Both the position numbers and the translations under genes were made by a program. Shown here piece after piece: positions 41,106 to 50,017 of a stretch of DNA of 64,000 nucleotides (its first letter is position 1; every line of letters starts with the position of its first letter). The notes below the pieces were generated by a model, which saw only the letters and a program-made list of their open reading frames with translations, made no database searches and had not been told where the DNA came from. This stretch comes from an uncultured Clostridia bacterium (lineage in GTDB: Bacteria > Bacillota > Clostridia > Christensenellales > Aristaeellaceae). The stretch spans positions 1-64,000 of the forward strand of contig CAMVAJ010000002.1 of the NCBI GenBank assembly GCA_947165425.1, read 5' to 3'.

Positions 41106-43559
41106 ATGATCTTTTTTCAGCAGTTTTTTCTGGACCGGGAGAAGGACATCGCGGTGGATCTGTATATGGAGGAGGAGCGGCTCTTCTACGTCATCCGGAC
41201 GCCCAACCACCGCACGGGCAACCTGATCTCCAATCTGGCCCGGCTCTGCGCGCTGGAGACCTCGCTGGACGAGCGGGGGCTGCGGGTGATCCGGGGCGAG
41301 ATCCCCAGCTATTTCGACGGGGACAACCGGCGGATGTACATCCTCCGCCTGGGGAACACGAAGATCGCCAACATCTACCCGGACGGGCGGGTGGAGCTGA
41401 AGGCGTCGATCCCCGCCATCTCCAAGACCCTCATGAGCCAGACCAAGGACTACCGGCTGGGGGTCGAGAAGACCATCGTCAAGACCTACATCCGCAGCGA
41501 CTGCAAATTCCGGACGGATCTCCACACCCACATGAACGGCAACCTGCCGCCGGACATCCTGATCGCCCTCGGCATGATCCACCAGATCCGCTACCCCTAC
41601 TACTACATCAAAAAGCTGGGGCTCCTGTGCACGCTGGACCAGCTGGCGGGGCTGGAGGAGCGCAGGGCGCAGGCGCGGGCGGCGCTGGGGGAGACGAGCC
41701 TGACCGGCAAGTATCTCGAGCGCCGCATCGACGATCTCACCTTCATCAACTTCGCCGACCTGATCCTGGGCAATCCGGAGAACGCCGAGACCAACATCGA
41801 GCGGATCCGCAACTCGCTGACCATCCCCAAGGACGGGCAGGCGGTGTTCGCCGACCTGGAGAAGGTCTACCTGTACCGCTATGTGTTCACCAAGGGCGTG
41901 CCCTCGGAGAAGCCCTTCGCGGGCATCCATATCGACGGGATCCCGGACCGGGACGTGCGGGCTTACGCGGAGCGCATGCGCCGCGACCGGGAGGACGACC
42001 GCTACCGCCGCAACACCCTCTACCAGGATCTGCTGCTGTGGATCGCCCGGGAGTACCAGCGGCACGGCATCGTCTACGCCGAGATCTCCGACACGTCGCT
42101 CCTCAAGCCGGAGGAGGCGCCGGGCAAGCTGCGGGAGATCCACGAGATCATGCCGGCGGTCACGCGGGAGACGGGGGTGGTGCTGCGGTTCCTGGCGGGC
42201 ATCCGCCGGGTGCCCCTCACCATCGTGCGGGACCGGCCCACGCCGGACAACTACCTCTCCGAGAGCCTGCGCTGCCTGTGGGCCTTCGCGGGGGACCCCT
42301 ATGTGGCGGGCAGCGACATCATCGGCGAGGAGATCAACGATATCCTGGAGCTAAAAGATGTGATCCGGGAGCTGGTCGCGGTGGCGGGCGCGTTCCCGGG
42401 CTTCGTGATCCGCATCCACGCGGGCGAGAACGACAGCCTCCGGGACAATGTGGGCAACAGCCTCCGCTGCGTCCGGGAGTCCCTGGCGCCGGGGCAGGAG
42501 ATGCCGCGCCTGCGCATCGGCCACGGCCTGTATACCAGCGACCTGAAGAGCGCCAAGGGCCAGAAGCTGCTGGAGGAGCTGCGCCGCAGCGGGGCGGTGC
42601 TGGAGTTCCAGATCACCTCCAACGTGCGGCTCAACAACCTCAGCACCCTGGCGCGGCACCCCCTGCGGCAGTACCTGCGCGCGGGCATCCGCTGCGTGCA
42701 GGGGACCGACGGCGGCGCGCTCTACGGGACCAACTCCATCGACGAGGAGCTGAGCCTGGAGAAGCTCCTGGACCTGAACCATGAGGAGCTGTGCGGCATG
42801 CGCGGCGCGGAGTCGGAGGTGCTCTCGGACAGCATGCGGGTGTTCCGCCGCCGGGAGGAGGCCTTCCGGCAGGCCTGCGCCGGGGTCGATCTCCAGCGGT
42901 ACTACGAGGGGAAGCTGGAGGAGGCCCGGGAGCGCCTGGGCGCGGTGCGCTGGACGGCGCAGGCGGGGCAGCGCACCGAGGAGGCGCTGGCCGACCGCCT
43001 GCGGCCGCTGCCGAAGGACCGCTTCCCGCTGGTGGTGTGCGGCGGCAGCTTCAACAGCAGCGGACGCCGCGCCCGCGTGAGCGCGGAGGACCGGGCGCTG
43101 ATCGACCGGCTGCTGGAGCGGGCGGATCCGGCCAGGGTCTACTTTGTGGTGGGGCACACGCTGACCGGCCAGGAGGGGTATCTGGCGGAGAAAGCCGCGG
43201 GCACCTTCGACGTGTTCGCGATCGTGCCGGGCCAGATGACGGAGGCCGCGCTGCGGCGGCTACGGCGGACGAACGTGCGCCTGGTGCCGTCCATCGAGAG
43301 CTTCGGCATGGGCCTGTACAAGAGCTTTGCCTACGAGATTTTCAAGCGGCTGCCCTCAGCGCTGCTGGCCTTCGACGGCAACTCCGCCGCGCTGAACCTG
43401 ATCCAGGAGGCGCGCAACGGCCGGCAGAAGTGCCGGATCTTCTTCAACCCCCGCTCCCGGGGGCTGGCGGCGAAGGCGCGGCTCCTGGAGGGGTACATGA
43501 CGCCCCTGCGGGACGTGGAGGACGTGCTCCGCGCGGTGCCGGAGGCGCCGCCGGTGTGA
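41106..43559 (+). CDS. Large adenosine-deaminase-like amidohydrolase fused to N- and C-terminal domains
   Basis: An 817-residue cytoplasmic protein. Residues 1-130 are an unrecognised domain. A deaminase-type TIM barrel spans about 130-590, with metal ligands HTH in DLHTHMNGNL (His140, His142), HAGE (His438, Glu441), IGHG (His473) and GTDGG (Asp535). In classical adenosine deaminase the last motif is TDDP; here the second, substrate-binding Asp is Gly. Residues about 638-800 form a Rossmann-like domain (VVCGGSFNSSG, VYFVVGHTLTGQEGYL, LLAFDGNSAALNLIQEA) resembling nucleotide-binding SLOG/LOG-type folds only in layout. ATG 41106 has GGGGAGG at 8 nt. Monocistronic, with its own terminator. The substrate is unknown; the length is near that of the RADAR deaminase RdrB, but no ATPase partner is present. 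Confidence 0.8.
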   Translation: MIFFQQFFLDREKDIAVDLYMEEERLFYVIRTPNHRTGNLISNLARLCALETSLDERGLRVIRGEIPSYFDGDNRRMYILRLGNTKIANIYPDGRVELKASIPAISKTLMSQTKDYRLGVEKTIVKTYIRSDCKFRTDLHTHMNGNLPPDILIALGMIHQIRYPYYYIKKLGLLCTLDQLAGLEERRAQARAALGETSLTGKYLERRIDDLTFINFADLILGNPENAETNIERIRNSLTIPKDGQAVFADLEKVYLYRYVFTKGVPSEKPFAGIHIDGIPDRDVRAYAERMRRDREDDRYRRNTLYQDLLLWIAREYQRHGIVYAEISDTSLLKPEEAPGKLREIHEIMPAVTRETGVVLRFLAGIRRVPLTIVRDRPTPDNYLSESLRCLWAFAGDPYVAGSDIIGEEINDILELKDVIRELVAVAGAFPGFVIRIHAGENDSLRDNVGNSLRCVRESLAPGQEMPRLRIGHGLYTSDLKSAKGQKLLEELRRSGAVLEFQITSNVRLNNLSTLARHPLRQYLRAGIRCVQGTDGGALYGTNSIDEELSLEKLLDLNHEELCGMRGAESEVLSDSMRVFRRREEAFRQACAGVDLQRYYEGKLEEARERLGAVRWTAQAGQRTEEALADRLRPLPKDRFPLVVCGGSFNSSGRRARVSAEDRALIDRLLERADPARVYFVVGHTLTGQEGYLAEKAAGTFDVFAIVPGQMTEAALRRLRRTNVRLVPSIESFGMGLYKSFAYEIFKRLPSALLAFDGNSAALNLIQEARNGRQKCRIFFNPRSRGLAAKARLLEGYMTPLRDVEDVLRAVPEAPPV

Positions 43560-43570
43560 CAGACAATCAA

Positions 43571-43610
43571 AGCGCCCTGGCGCGGCGGAGAAGCCGCGCC
43601 GGGGCGTTTT
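43571..43610 (+). terminator. Terminator after the deaminase-like gene
   Basis: GC-rich stem (GCGCCCTGGCGCGGC / GCCGCGCCGGGGCG) with a GGAGAA loop and a following TTTTT, 10 bp after the stop codon. Confidence 0.85.
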
Positions 43611-43625
43611 TGGGTTTGGGGGCCT

Positions 43626-44906
43626 TCACTCGACGCCGGCGATGGTCACGCCGTCGAGGGCGGTGACCGCGGGGATCAGGAGATGGTCGTACTGGCGCTG
43701 CTCCCGGCTCATGCGGAGGGTCCTGGCCAGGGTCAGCATGGAGCCCGTGACCGAGCCGCCGCTGACCGGGACCGTTTTCTCCCCGTCGTGCCAGTAGGCG
43801 AGCCGGATCTCGCCGGCGATGTCGCCGCTCATGGCGTCCACCTGGAAATCGGAGAACTCCACGACCTCCAGATAGGGGCCGGTGCGCAGCTCGGCGGCCG
43901 TCGCGCTGCCGCCGCTGACGGCGTAGTTGCCGGGGACGCAGGAGCGCTCGAGGCCGAGATACTGGCTGAACTGCCGCGAGCCGTAGGCTTGCCGCGCGAT
44001 GCCGTCCCGGATGATGTCGAAGTCCCAGCGGCGCGCGCCCTCCGGGTCGTAGGCCGCGTTGTCGGAGGAGTTGGGCAGGGTGACCAGCGCCCGGACGGTG
44101 ACCTTGTCCCCGGCGGCGTCCCGGACCACGGGCTCGCCGATCTTCCAGTCGGAGATCCGCCGCACCAGCATCGCCGCGGACATGCGGCTGATGAAGTAGT
44201 TATAGATCTCGCAGGCGGCGTCGGTGGAGAAGAGCACGGTGGCGCGGCCCAGGGCCGGGGTCGGCTGGGCGATCAGCTTGTCCCGGCTGTAGCGCAGCGT
44301 CTCGGTGAGGGCCTGGATCAGGCCGTCCCGGTCGCAGGCGCCGGAGTGGTACAGGCGGTAGAGCTCGATCTCGTGGCCGTCCCGGCGCGCGTTGACCACC
44401 ACCTCCGCCATGGAGGAGGGGTAGACCGAGGTGACATCGACGCCCTCGGAGTTGAGGAAGCGGCGCTTCTTCTCGCTCACGAAGATCTCATAGCTGTTGA
44501 GATCCTCGGTCTGGGTCTCTGGGACGGCCTGGAGGGCCTCCAGGAAATCCCGGGCGATGGCGGCGACGTCAACGCTCCCCGCTTGCGCCTGGGCCTCCCC
44601 GTCGGGGGCGACCAGGGTGTAAGCAGGGTTTTTGACGTACTCCGCCCGCTGGCAGAGGGCGTCGATGGCGGCCTTGGCCTCCTCGGCGTTGGCGGTGGGC
44701 GGGATCTCGGCGGAGGCGGAGCCGAGGAACTGGCCCTCGCCGAAGCGCCGGTAGACCTTCACATGGGTGTGGCGCGTCAGCTTCACCCGGTGCTGATCCA
44801 GCCGATGGCGGATCAGATAGAATTCCCAGCCGGTCTCCTGGGTGTCCGTTACCTCCCACGCGTCGGCTGTGGAGGCGCGCAGCAGGTCCAAGATGGTGTT
44901 CAGCAT
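43626..44906 (-). CDS. TldE/PmbA-like metalloprotease subunit
   Basis: A 426-residue TldD/PmbA-family protein without the metal-binding HExxxH, matching the non-catalytic TldE (PmbA) partner. It contains LNSEGVDVTSVYPSSMAEVVV and ends with a beta-rich domain (YLEVVEFSDFQVDAMSGDIAGEIRLAYW). TldD/TldE heterodimers degrade unfolded or leader peptides and mature some RiPPs. The start overlaps the tldD stop (TGATG), so the subunits are translationally coupled. The ORF track frame to 45131 is over-extended. Confidence 0.85.
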   Translation of the reverse strand: MLNTILDLLRASTADAWEVTDTQETGWEFYLIRHRLDQHRVKLTRHTHVKVYRRFGEGQFLGSASAEIPPTANAEEAKAAIDALCQRAEYVKNPAYTLVAPDGEAQAQAGSVDVAAIARDFLEALQAVPETQTEDLNSYEIFVSEKKRRFLNSEGVDVTSVYPSSMAEVVVNARRDGHEIELYRLYHSGACDRDGLIQALTETLRYSRDKLIAQPTPALGRATVLFSTDAACEIYNYFISRMSAAMLVRRISDWKIGEPVVRDAAGDKVTVRALVTLPNSSDNAAYDPEGARRWDFDIIRDGIARQAYGSRQFSQYLGLERSCVPGNYAVSGGSATAAELRTGPYLEVVEFSDFQVDAMSGDIAGEIRLAYWHDGEKTVPVSGGSVTGSMLTLARTLRMSREQRQYDHLLIPAVTALDGVTIAGVE

Positions 44907-46339
44907 CAGCCCAGCCTCGCTTTCGCTTTCAGATAGGGGCCGCCGTCGGAGACCTTGACCCACTCCTTGTGTCCCTTGCCGCAGCCGCCGGAGCCGAAGG
45001 TCTCCCGGTGAGGGCTGACCATGCTCACGGAGCCGAGCAGATCCGGCACATAGCCGGTCATGACCACGGGGGAGACGACCTTGCCGGTGAACTGCCCGTC
45101 CCGGATCTCGTACCCGCGCTCGACGATGCACTGGATGCCCCAGTGCTTGGGGTCCTCCATGCCGGAGGAGAAGCCCTCCAGCAAGTACCCGTGGGCGACG
45201 CTGGCGATCATGTCCTCGAGGCTGTCCGTGCCGGAGTCGAAGACCGTGTTGGTCATGCGCGTGTAGACCTTGTGCTCGAAGTTCTGCCGCTTGCCGTTGC
45301 CGGTGGGGGCGGTGCCCAGCCGCAGGGCGGAGAGGGCGTCGCAGATGCCGGTGCGGAGGATGCCGTGCTCGATCTCGGTGACATCCCCGGCCAGGGTCCC
45401 CTCGTCGTCGAAGGCGTAGGAGGACACGTCCACGGCGCAGGCCGCGCCCTCGTGCATGGTGACGAGATCGCTGCCGACCCGCTTGCCGATGTAGGCCGCG
45501 CCCAGGGCCCGGCCCTTGACGAACATGTCCATCTCCACGCCGTGGCCGAAGGCCTCGTGGGCGATCAGGCCGGAGACCTCGGGGGAGGTGATGACGTCGT
45601 ACTCGCCGGGGACGACGCGCTCCGCGCCGAGCTTGTCGGCGAGAATCTTCGCGGTCGCGTCCAGCTTGCCGTCCAGGTCGTCGAAGATCTCCGGGCCGGC
45701 CCGGTCCGCCACCGACTCGTGGGCGTACTCGGTCCGCCCGTCCTGGGCGGCCAGCATGGCCACGCCGCCCTCGGAGTAGACATAGCTCTGCCGCAGGTCG
45801 CGGTTCGCGGTGAGGAAGAGCTTGCTGACGTGGGTGGACTGGGCGGTGACCATGCAGTCCAGCAGGCCCTCGCGCCGGGTCATGCCCGCGTCGGAGAGGG
45901 CGCTCAGGCGCTCGATGAGGGCGGGGATGTCCTCCCGCTCCGGGAGGCGGCCGGTCTCCATCTCCGCCAGCAGGGTCAGCGGCTCGTCGGGCAGGGGCGC
46001 GGTCTCGTAGGCCCGGACGCCGGCGGCGGCGAGCACCGCGGTCTGCCGGTCCAGCTGGGCGGTGATGTCCGCGAGGACCCGGTCCATCTCGGCGGGATCG
46101 AAGTCGTTGAAGGCGGCCTCGGCGTACTGTCCGTCCTTGCGGACGCGCACGACCACGCCGCGCTCGGTCATCATGGTGTCGCTTCCGACGGATTTGGCCC
46201 GCTGGGAGATCCGCAGGGCGAAGCCGACCGAGTCGGTCGCGAGGACGCTGACCGAGTCATAGCGCTCGCCCAGACGCGCGATCAGGCCGCGCAGGGGCCC
46301 GGCGACGCCCGTCAGATAGGGGGAGAAGGGAGCTTTCAT
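44906..46339 (-). CDS. tldD: TldD-family zinc metalloprotease subunit
   Basis: The catalytic subunit of the TldD/TldE pair, 477 residues, with the metal-binding motif HEAFGHGVEMDMF, FDDEGTLAGDVTEIEHGIL and the conserved GSGGCGKGHKEWVKVSDGGPYL near the C-terminus. The start is uncertain: ATG 46339 (used) or GTG 46351, which lies only 1 nt from the AAGGAG ribosome site. No RiPP precursor is seen nearby, so a general peptide-clearing role is more likely than maturation. Confidence 0.9.
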   Translation of the reverse strand: MKAPFSPYLTGVAGPLRGLIARLGERYDSVSVLATDSVGFALRISQRAKSVGSDTMMTERGVVVRVRKDGQYAEAAFNDFDPAEMDRVLADITAQLDRQTAVLAAAGVRAYETAPLPDEPLTLLAEMETGRLPEREDIPALIERLSALSDAGMTRREGLLDCMVTAQSTHVSKLFLTANRDLRQSYVYSEGGVAMLAAQDGRTEYAHESVADRAGPEIFDDLDGKLDATAKILADKLGAERVVPGEYDVITSPEVSGLIAHEAFGHGVEMDMFVKGRALGAAYIGKRVGSDLVTMHEGAACAVDVSSYAFDDEGTLAGDVTEIEHGILRTGICDALSALRLGTAPTGNGKRQNFEHKVYTRMTNTVFDSGTDSLEDMIASVAHGYLLEGFSSGMEDPKHWGIQCIVERGYEIRDGQFTGKVVSPVVMTGYVPDLLGSVSMVSPHRETFGSGGCGKGHKEWVKVSDGGPYLKAKARLG

Positions 46340-46392
46340 ATGGGTTGTCACACTCCTTGCGGCAGGGTCAATTGGAACTTTATGCCATGCCT

Positions 46393-46420
46393 ATTGTACT
46401 GAAAACTGGGGTGAAATCAA
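46393..46420 (-). promoter_or_regulatory. Promoter of the tldD-tldE operon
   Basis: Minus strand TTGATT (46415-46420), 16 bp, TACAAT (46393-46398); it starts in the last codon of the upstream ABC exporter gene. Confidence 0.55.
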
Positions 46421-48177
46421 GCGCTTTTTTCAAACTGGCTCTCGTAGAGCGCGGCGTAGAAGCCGCCCGCCGCCAGCAGCTCCTCGTGGCGGCCCTGCTC
46501 GACGACGTGGCCGTCGCGCATGACGAGGATCACGTCCGCCTCCCGGATGGTGGACAGCCGGTGCGCGACGATGAAGGAGGTGCGGCCCTGCATCAGCTCC
46601 GCGAAGGCGGACTGGACCCGCAGCTCGGTCCGGGTGTCGATGGAGGAGGTGGCCTCGTCCAGGATCAGCATCGGCGGATGGCAGAGCATGACCCGGGCGA
46701 TGCAGATCAGCTGCTTCTGGCCCTGGGAGATGCCCTCCCCGTCCTCGGCGATGACGGTGTCATAGCCTTGCGGGAGGCGCTGGATGAAGGAGTGGATGTG
46801 GGCGGCCTTCGCCGCGGCGACGATCTCCTCCTCCGGGGCGTCCGGCTTTCCGAAGGCGATGTTCTCCCGGACGGTGCCGGAGCGCAGCCAGGTCTCCTGG
46901 AGCACCATGCCCCAGCGGCGGCGCAGGTCGTGCCGGGACATCCCCCGGATCTCCTGCCCGTCGACCCGGATCTGCCCCTCGTCGACGTCGTAGAAGCGCA
47001 TGAGGAGGTTGATCAGCGTGGTCTTGCCGCAGCCGGTGGGGCCGACGATGGCCACCCGCTGGCCGGGCGCAACGTCCAGGGAGAAGTCCTGGATGAGGGG
47101 GCGCTCGGGCACATAGCGGAAGGAGATATGCTCAAGGCGGACCTGCCCTTCGGTGGGGAGCTCGCCCGCCGTGTCCGGGAAGGGCTCGGCCTCCTCCTCC
47201 ACGGCGAGGAGCTCGAAGACGCGGCCCGCGCAGACCAGGGCGTTCTGCATCTCGGTCACGACGCCGGAGATCTCGTTGAAGGGCTTGGCGTACTGGCTCG
47301 CGTAGGAGAGGAAGGCGCTGACCTGGCCGACGCTCATGTGCCCCGCGATGGCGAGGAAGGCGCCGGTGCCCGCGACCGCCGCGTAGACCAGGTTGTTGAC
47401 CAGGCGGGTGCAGGGGTTGACCAGGGAGGAGAAGAAGGTGGCTTTCAGCGAGGCGTCCGCCAGCTTCTGATTCACGTCGTGCAGCTCCGCCTGGGTCGCG
47501 GCCTCGCGGCCGAAGGCCTGCACCACGCGCTGGCCGTCCAGCATCTCGTTGATGAAGGCGGTCTCCTCGCCCCGGACGGCGGACTGGGCGTGGAACCAGC
47601 GGGCGCTCCTGCGGGCGATGAACCCGGCGGTGAAGAGGCTCAGCGGCGTCAGCACCACCACCACGGCGGCGACCGGCAGGCTCAGCCGGGCCATCATGAA
47701 GAGGGTCCCGAGGATGGTGACCACGCCGGTGAAGAACTGGGTGAAGCCCATCAGCAGGCCGTCGGAGACCACGTCCACGTCCGCGATGACGCGGCTGACC
47801 AGGTCGCCGGAGGGGTGGGCGTCCAGCCACTTGATGGGCAGACGCTGGAGCTTGCGGATTGCCTGGTCCCGCAGGGACTGGGAGACCCGGAAGGCCACGC
47901 GGTTGTTCAGCACCGTGAGCACCCACTGCGCCAGGGCGCAGATCAGCGTCAGCAGGAGGATGACCGCGGCGACCCGGGAGACGGCGGCGAAATCCACCGC
48001 CCCCGCGCCGAGCATCGCGTCGATGGCCTCGCCGCAGTAGATGGGGATCAGAAGCTGCGCCAGGGAGGAGACCAGCGCGCAGACGACGCTCAGCGCGATG
48101 CTCCACCGATGCGGGCGCAGCAGCGCGCCCATGGGCCGGAGCGCGGCGAGGGAGAAGGCCTTCGATTGCTTGCTCAT
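46417..48177 (-). CDS. ABC exporter half-transporter (consensus-site ATPase subunit)
   Basis: A 586-residue half-transporter with six membrane segments (about 25-320) and an ATPase domain: [21 protein letters not shown] (Walker A), [12 protein letters not shown] (Walker B with catalytic Glu) and a degenerate signature ISQGQKQ. It overlaps the preceding ABC gene by 4 bp (ATGA). Together they form a heterodimeric exporter of the BmrCD/TM287-288 type, probably for drugs or lipids. The ORF track start at 48615 is a false extension into that gene. Confidence 0.92.
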   Translation of the reverse strand: MSKQSKAFSLAALRPMGALLRPHRWSIALSVVCALVSSLAQLLIPIYCGEAIDAMLGAGAVDFAAVSRVAAVILLLTLICALAQWVLTVLNNRVAFRVSQSLRDQAIRKLQRLPIKWLDAHPSGDLVSRVIADVDVVSDGLLMGFTQFFTGVVTILGTLFMMARLSLPVAAVVVVLTPLSLFTAGFIARRSARWFHAQSAVRGEETAFINEMLDGQRVVQAFGREAATQAELHDVNQKLADASLKATFFSSLVNPCTRLVNNLVYAAVAGTGAFLAIAGHMSVGQVSAFLSYASQYAKPFNEISGVVTEMQNALVCAGRVFELLAVEEEAEPFPDTAGELPTEGQVRLEHISFRYVPERPLIQDFSLDVAPGQRVAIVGPTGCGKTTLINLLMRFYDVDEGQIRVDGQEIRGMSRHDLRRRWGMVLQETWLRSGTVRENIAFGKPDAPEEEIVAAAKAAHIHSFIQRLPQGYDTVIAEDGEGISQGQKQLICIARVMLCHPPMLILDEATSSIDTRTELRVQSAFAELMQGRTSFIVAHRLSTIREADVILVMRDGHVVEQGRHEELLAAGGFYAALYESQFEKSA

Positions 48178-49898
48178 GCGCGCTCCTCCTTCGACTGGCT
48201 CAGATGGATCTCCCGGTAGATGGGACAGGTCTGGAGCAGCTCGTCGTGGGTGCCCCGGCCCACCAGCCGGCCGTCGTCCAGCACGAGGATCGTGTCGGCG
48301 TGGCGGATGGAGGCGGTGCGCTGGCTGACGATGAAGACGGTGGGCTTCCAGGAGAGCTGCCGCAGCGCTTTGCGGAGCTGGGCGTCGGTGAGGTAGTCCA
48401 GGGCGCTGGCGCTGTCGTCGAGGATCAGGATCGGCGGATGGCCGGCGAGGGCCCGAGCGATGGTGAGCCGCTGCCGCTGGCCGCCGGAGAAGTTTCGGCC
48501 GGCCTGCTCCACCGGCTCGTCGAGGCCGCCCGGCTTCCCGCGGACGAACTCCTCGGCCTGGGCGGCCCGCAGGGCCTCCCAGAGCGTCTCGTCGTCGGCC
48601 TCCGGCGCGCCCCAAAGGAGGTTGGACCGGATCGTGCCGCGGAAGAGCTGGGCCCGCTGGGGCACAAGCCCTACCAGCTTTCGCAGCGTCTCTTTGGCGT
48701 AGGCGTCCACGGGCTGACCCTGGAGGAAGACCTGGCCGCCGGTGGCCTCATAGAAGCGGGGGATCAGGTGGACGAGGGAGCTCTTGCCGCTGCCGGTGGG
48801 GCCGATGATGCCGACGGTCTCGCCGGGTCTGGCGCGGAAGGAGATGTCCGAGAGGCTCTCCGCGCCGCCGGCGGGGTAGCGCAGGCTCACCCCCTCGAAG
48901 CGGACGGCGTCCGCCTCCGGCAGCGGGGCGGGGGAGGTCTCGGGGTAGGTCAGGGCGGGCTGGGTGTCGAGCACCTGGCTGACCCGGCGCAGGCTCGCGA
49001 TGGAGCGGCTGAGGGTGACGATCAGGTTGGCCAGCTTCACCAGCTCCACCAGGATCTGGCTCATGTAGTTGACCAGGGCGATCACCTCGCCGGAGAGGAG
49101 CCGTCCGCCCTGGACGGCCTGGCCGCCGCTCTGCAGCACCGCGATGATGCCCAGGTTCACGATCACCAGGGTCAGCGGCCCCATCAGGGCGGAGAGGTGC
49201 CCCACGCCCAGCTGGCCCTGCGCCAGGTCGCGGTTGAAGCCCTCGAAGCGGGCGGTCTCCCGCGCCTCCATGCCGAAGGCGCGGATCACACGCACGCCGG
49301 AGAGGTTCTCCCGGGTCGCCGCAGTCAGCTTGTCCAGGCGGGCCTGGTTGCGGCGGTAGCGGGGGAGGGTCAGCGCCATGATGACCCCCACCACCAGCGC
49401 CATGCCGAGGATCGCCAGCGCGAAGATCCAGGCAATCTGCCGGTCGATCAGCAGCGCGCACAAAAACGCGCCGCCCACCACGAAGGGGGAGCGCAGGAGC
49501 AGGCGCAGGAACATGTTGACGCCGTTCTGCACCTGGTTGATATCGGTGGTCATGCGCGTGATGAGGGTGGACGCGCCCAGCTGGTCGGCGTCGCCCCAGC
49601 CGAGGGACTCGATGTGGGCGAACAGCCGCTCCCGCAGCCGGGAGGCGCAGCCCACCGCCGCCTTGGCGGAGAAATACTGGGCGGTCACCGCGCAGGTCAG
49701 CCCGACCACGGCCATGCCCAGCAGCACCGCGCACATGCGCAGCACCAGCGGCCGGTCCCCGCCGCCGATGCCCTCGTTGACGATGTGCGCCACCACGACG
49801 GGCACCAGCAGATCGAAGCCGGCCTCCAGCATCTTGAACAGCGGCGCCAGGACGACCTCCCGCCCGTAGCCCTTCAAAGCCTGTCTCAGGTATTTCAA
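48174..49898 (-). CDS. ABC exporter half-transporter (degenerate-site ATPase subunit)
   Basis: A 574-residue half-transporter with six membrane segments and an ATPase domain: GPTGSGKSSLVHLIPRFYEA (Walker A), a good FSGGQRQRL signature, but LILDDSASALDY in Walker B, with Asp instead of the catalytic Glu. This complements its partner, whose Walker B is intact and signature degenerate, giving one active and one degenerate ATP site as in TM287/288. First gene of the two-gene operon under a strong promoter. Confidence 0.92.
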   Translation of the reverse strand: MKYLRQALKGYGREVVLAPLFKMLEAGFDLLVPVVVAHIVNEGIGGGDRPLVLRMCAVLLGMAVVGLTCAVTAQYFSAKAAVGCASRLRERLFAHIESLGWGDADQLGASTLITRMTTDINQVQNGVNMFLRLLLRSPFVVGGAFLCALLIDRQIAWIFALAILGMALVVGVIMALTLPRYRRNQARLDKLTAATRENLSGVRVIRAFGMEARETARFEGFNRDLAQGQLGVGHLSALMGPLTLVIVNLGIIAVLQSGGQAVQGGRLLSGEVIALVNYMSQILVELVKLANLIVTLSRSIASLRRVSQVLDTQPALTYPETSPAPLPEADAVRFEGVSLRYPAGGAESLSDISFRARPGETVGIIGPTGSGKSSLVHLIPRFYEATGGQVFLQGQPVDAYAKETLRKLVGLVPQRAQLFRGTIRSNLLWGAPEADDETLWEALRAAQAEEFVRGKPGGLDEPVEQAGRNFSGGQRQRLTIARALAGHPPILILDDSASALDYLTDAQLRKALRQLSWKPTVFIVSQRTASIRHADTILVLDDGRLVGRGTHDELLQTCPIYREIHLSQSKEERA

Positions 49899-49931
49899 GG
49901 TGAAACCTCCGTTGCGATATTCACATCAGCC

Positions 49932-49960
49932 ATTATAGCAAACGATGGAGGGTTTGTCAT
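49932..49960 (-). promoter_or_regulatory. Promoter of the ABC exporter operon
   Basis: Minus strand ATGACA (49955-49960), 17 bp, TATAAT (49932-49937) with an extended TGC. Confidence 0.75.
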
Positions 49961-49974
49961 CTCGGGAGCAGATA

Positions 49975-50003
49975 AAAAACGGCTGTCCTTCGCAGGACAG
50001 CCG
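49975..50003 (-). terminator. Terminator of the nucleoside importer operon
   Basis: Minus strand CGGCTGTCCT-GCGA-AGGACAGCCG followed by TTTTTT, 14 bp after the stop of the last permease gene. Confidence 0.9.
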
Positions 50004-50017
50004 CGGGATTCTCTGGC

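Noticed and set aside
41106-43559. RADAR defence system (RdrA/RdrB)
   Set aside because: The deaminase-like length is similar, but there is no adjacent RdrA-type ATPase and neighbours are a transporter and TldD/TldE; kept only as a comparison.
43626-46339. RiPP biosynthesis locus around TldD/TldE
   Set aside because: The protease pair alone is common housekeeping; no precursor peptide, cyclodehydratase or radical-SAM maturase lies nearby.
48178-48615. N-terminal extension of the second ABC exporter subunit
   Set aside because: Overlaps the conserved ATPase end of the first subunit; the ATGA-coupled start at 48177 matches half-transporter length.
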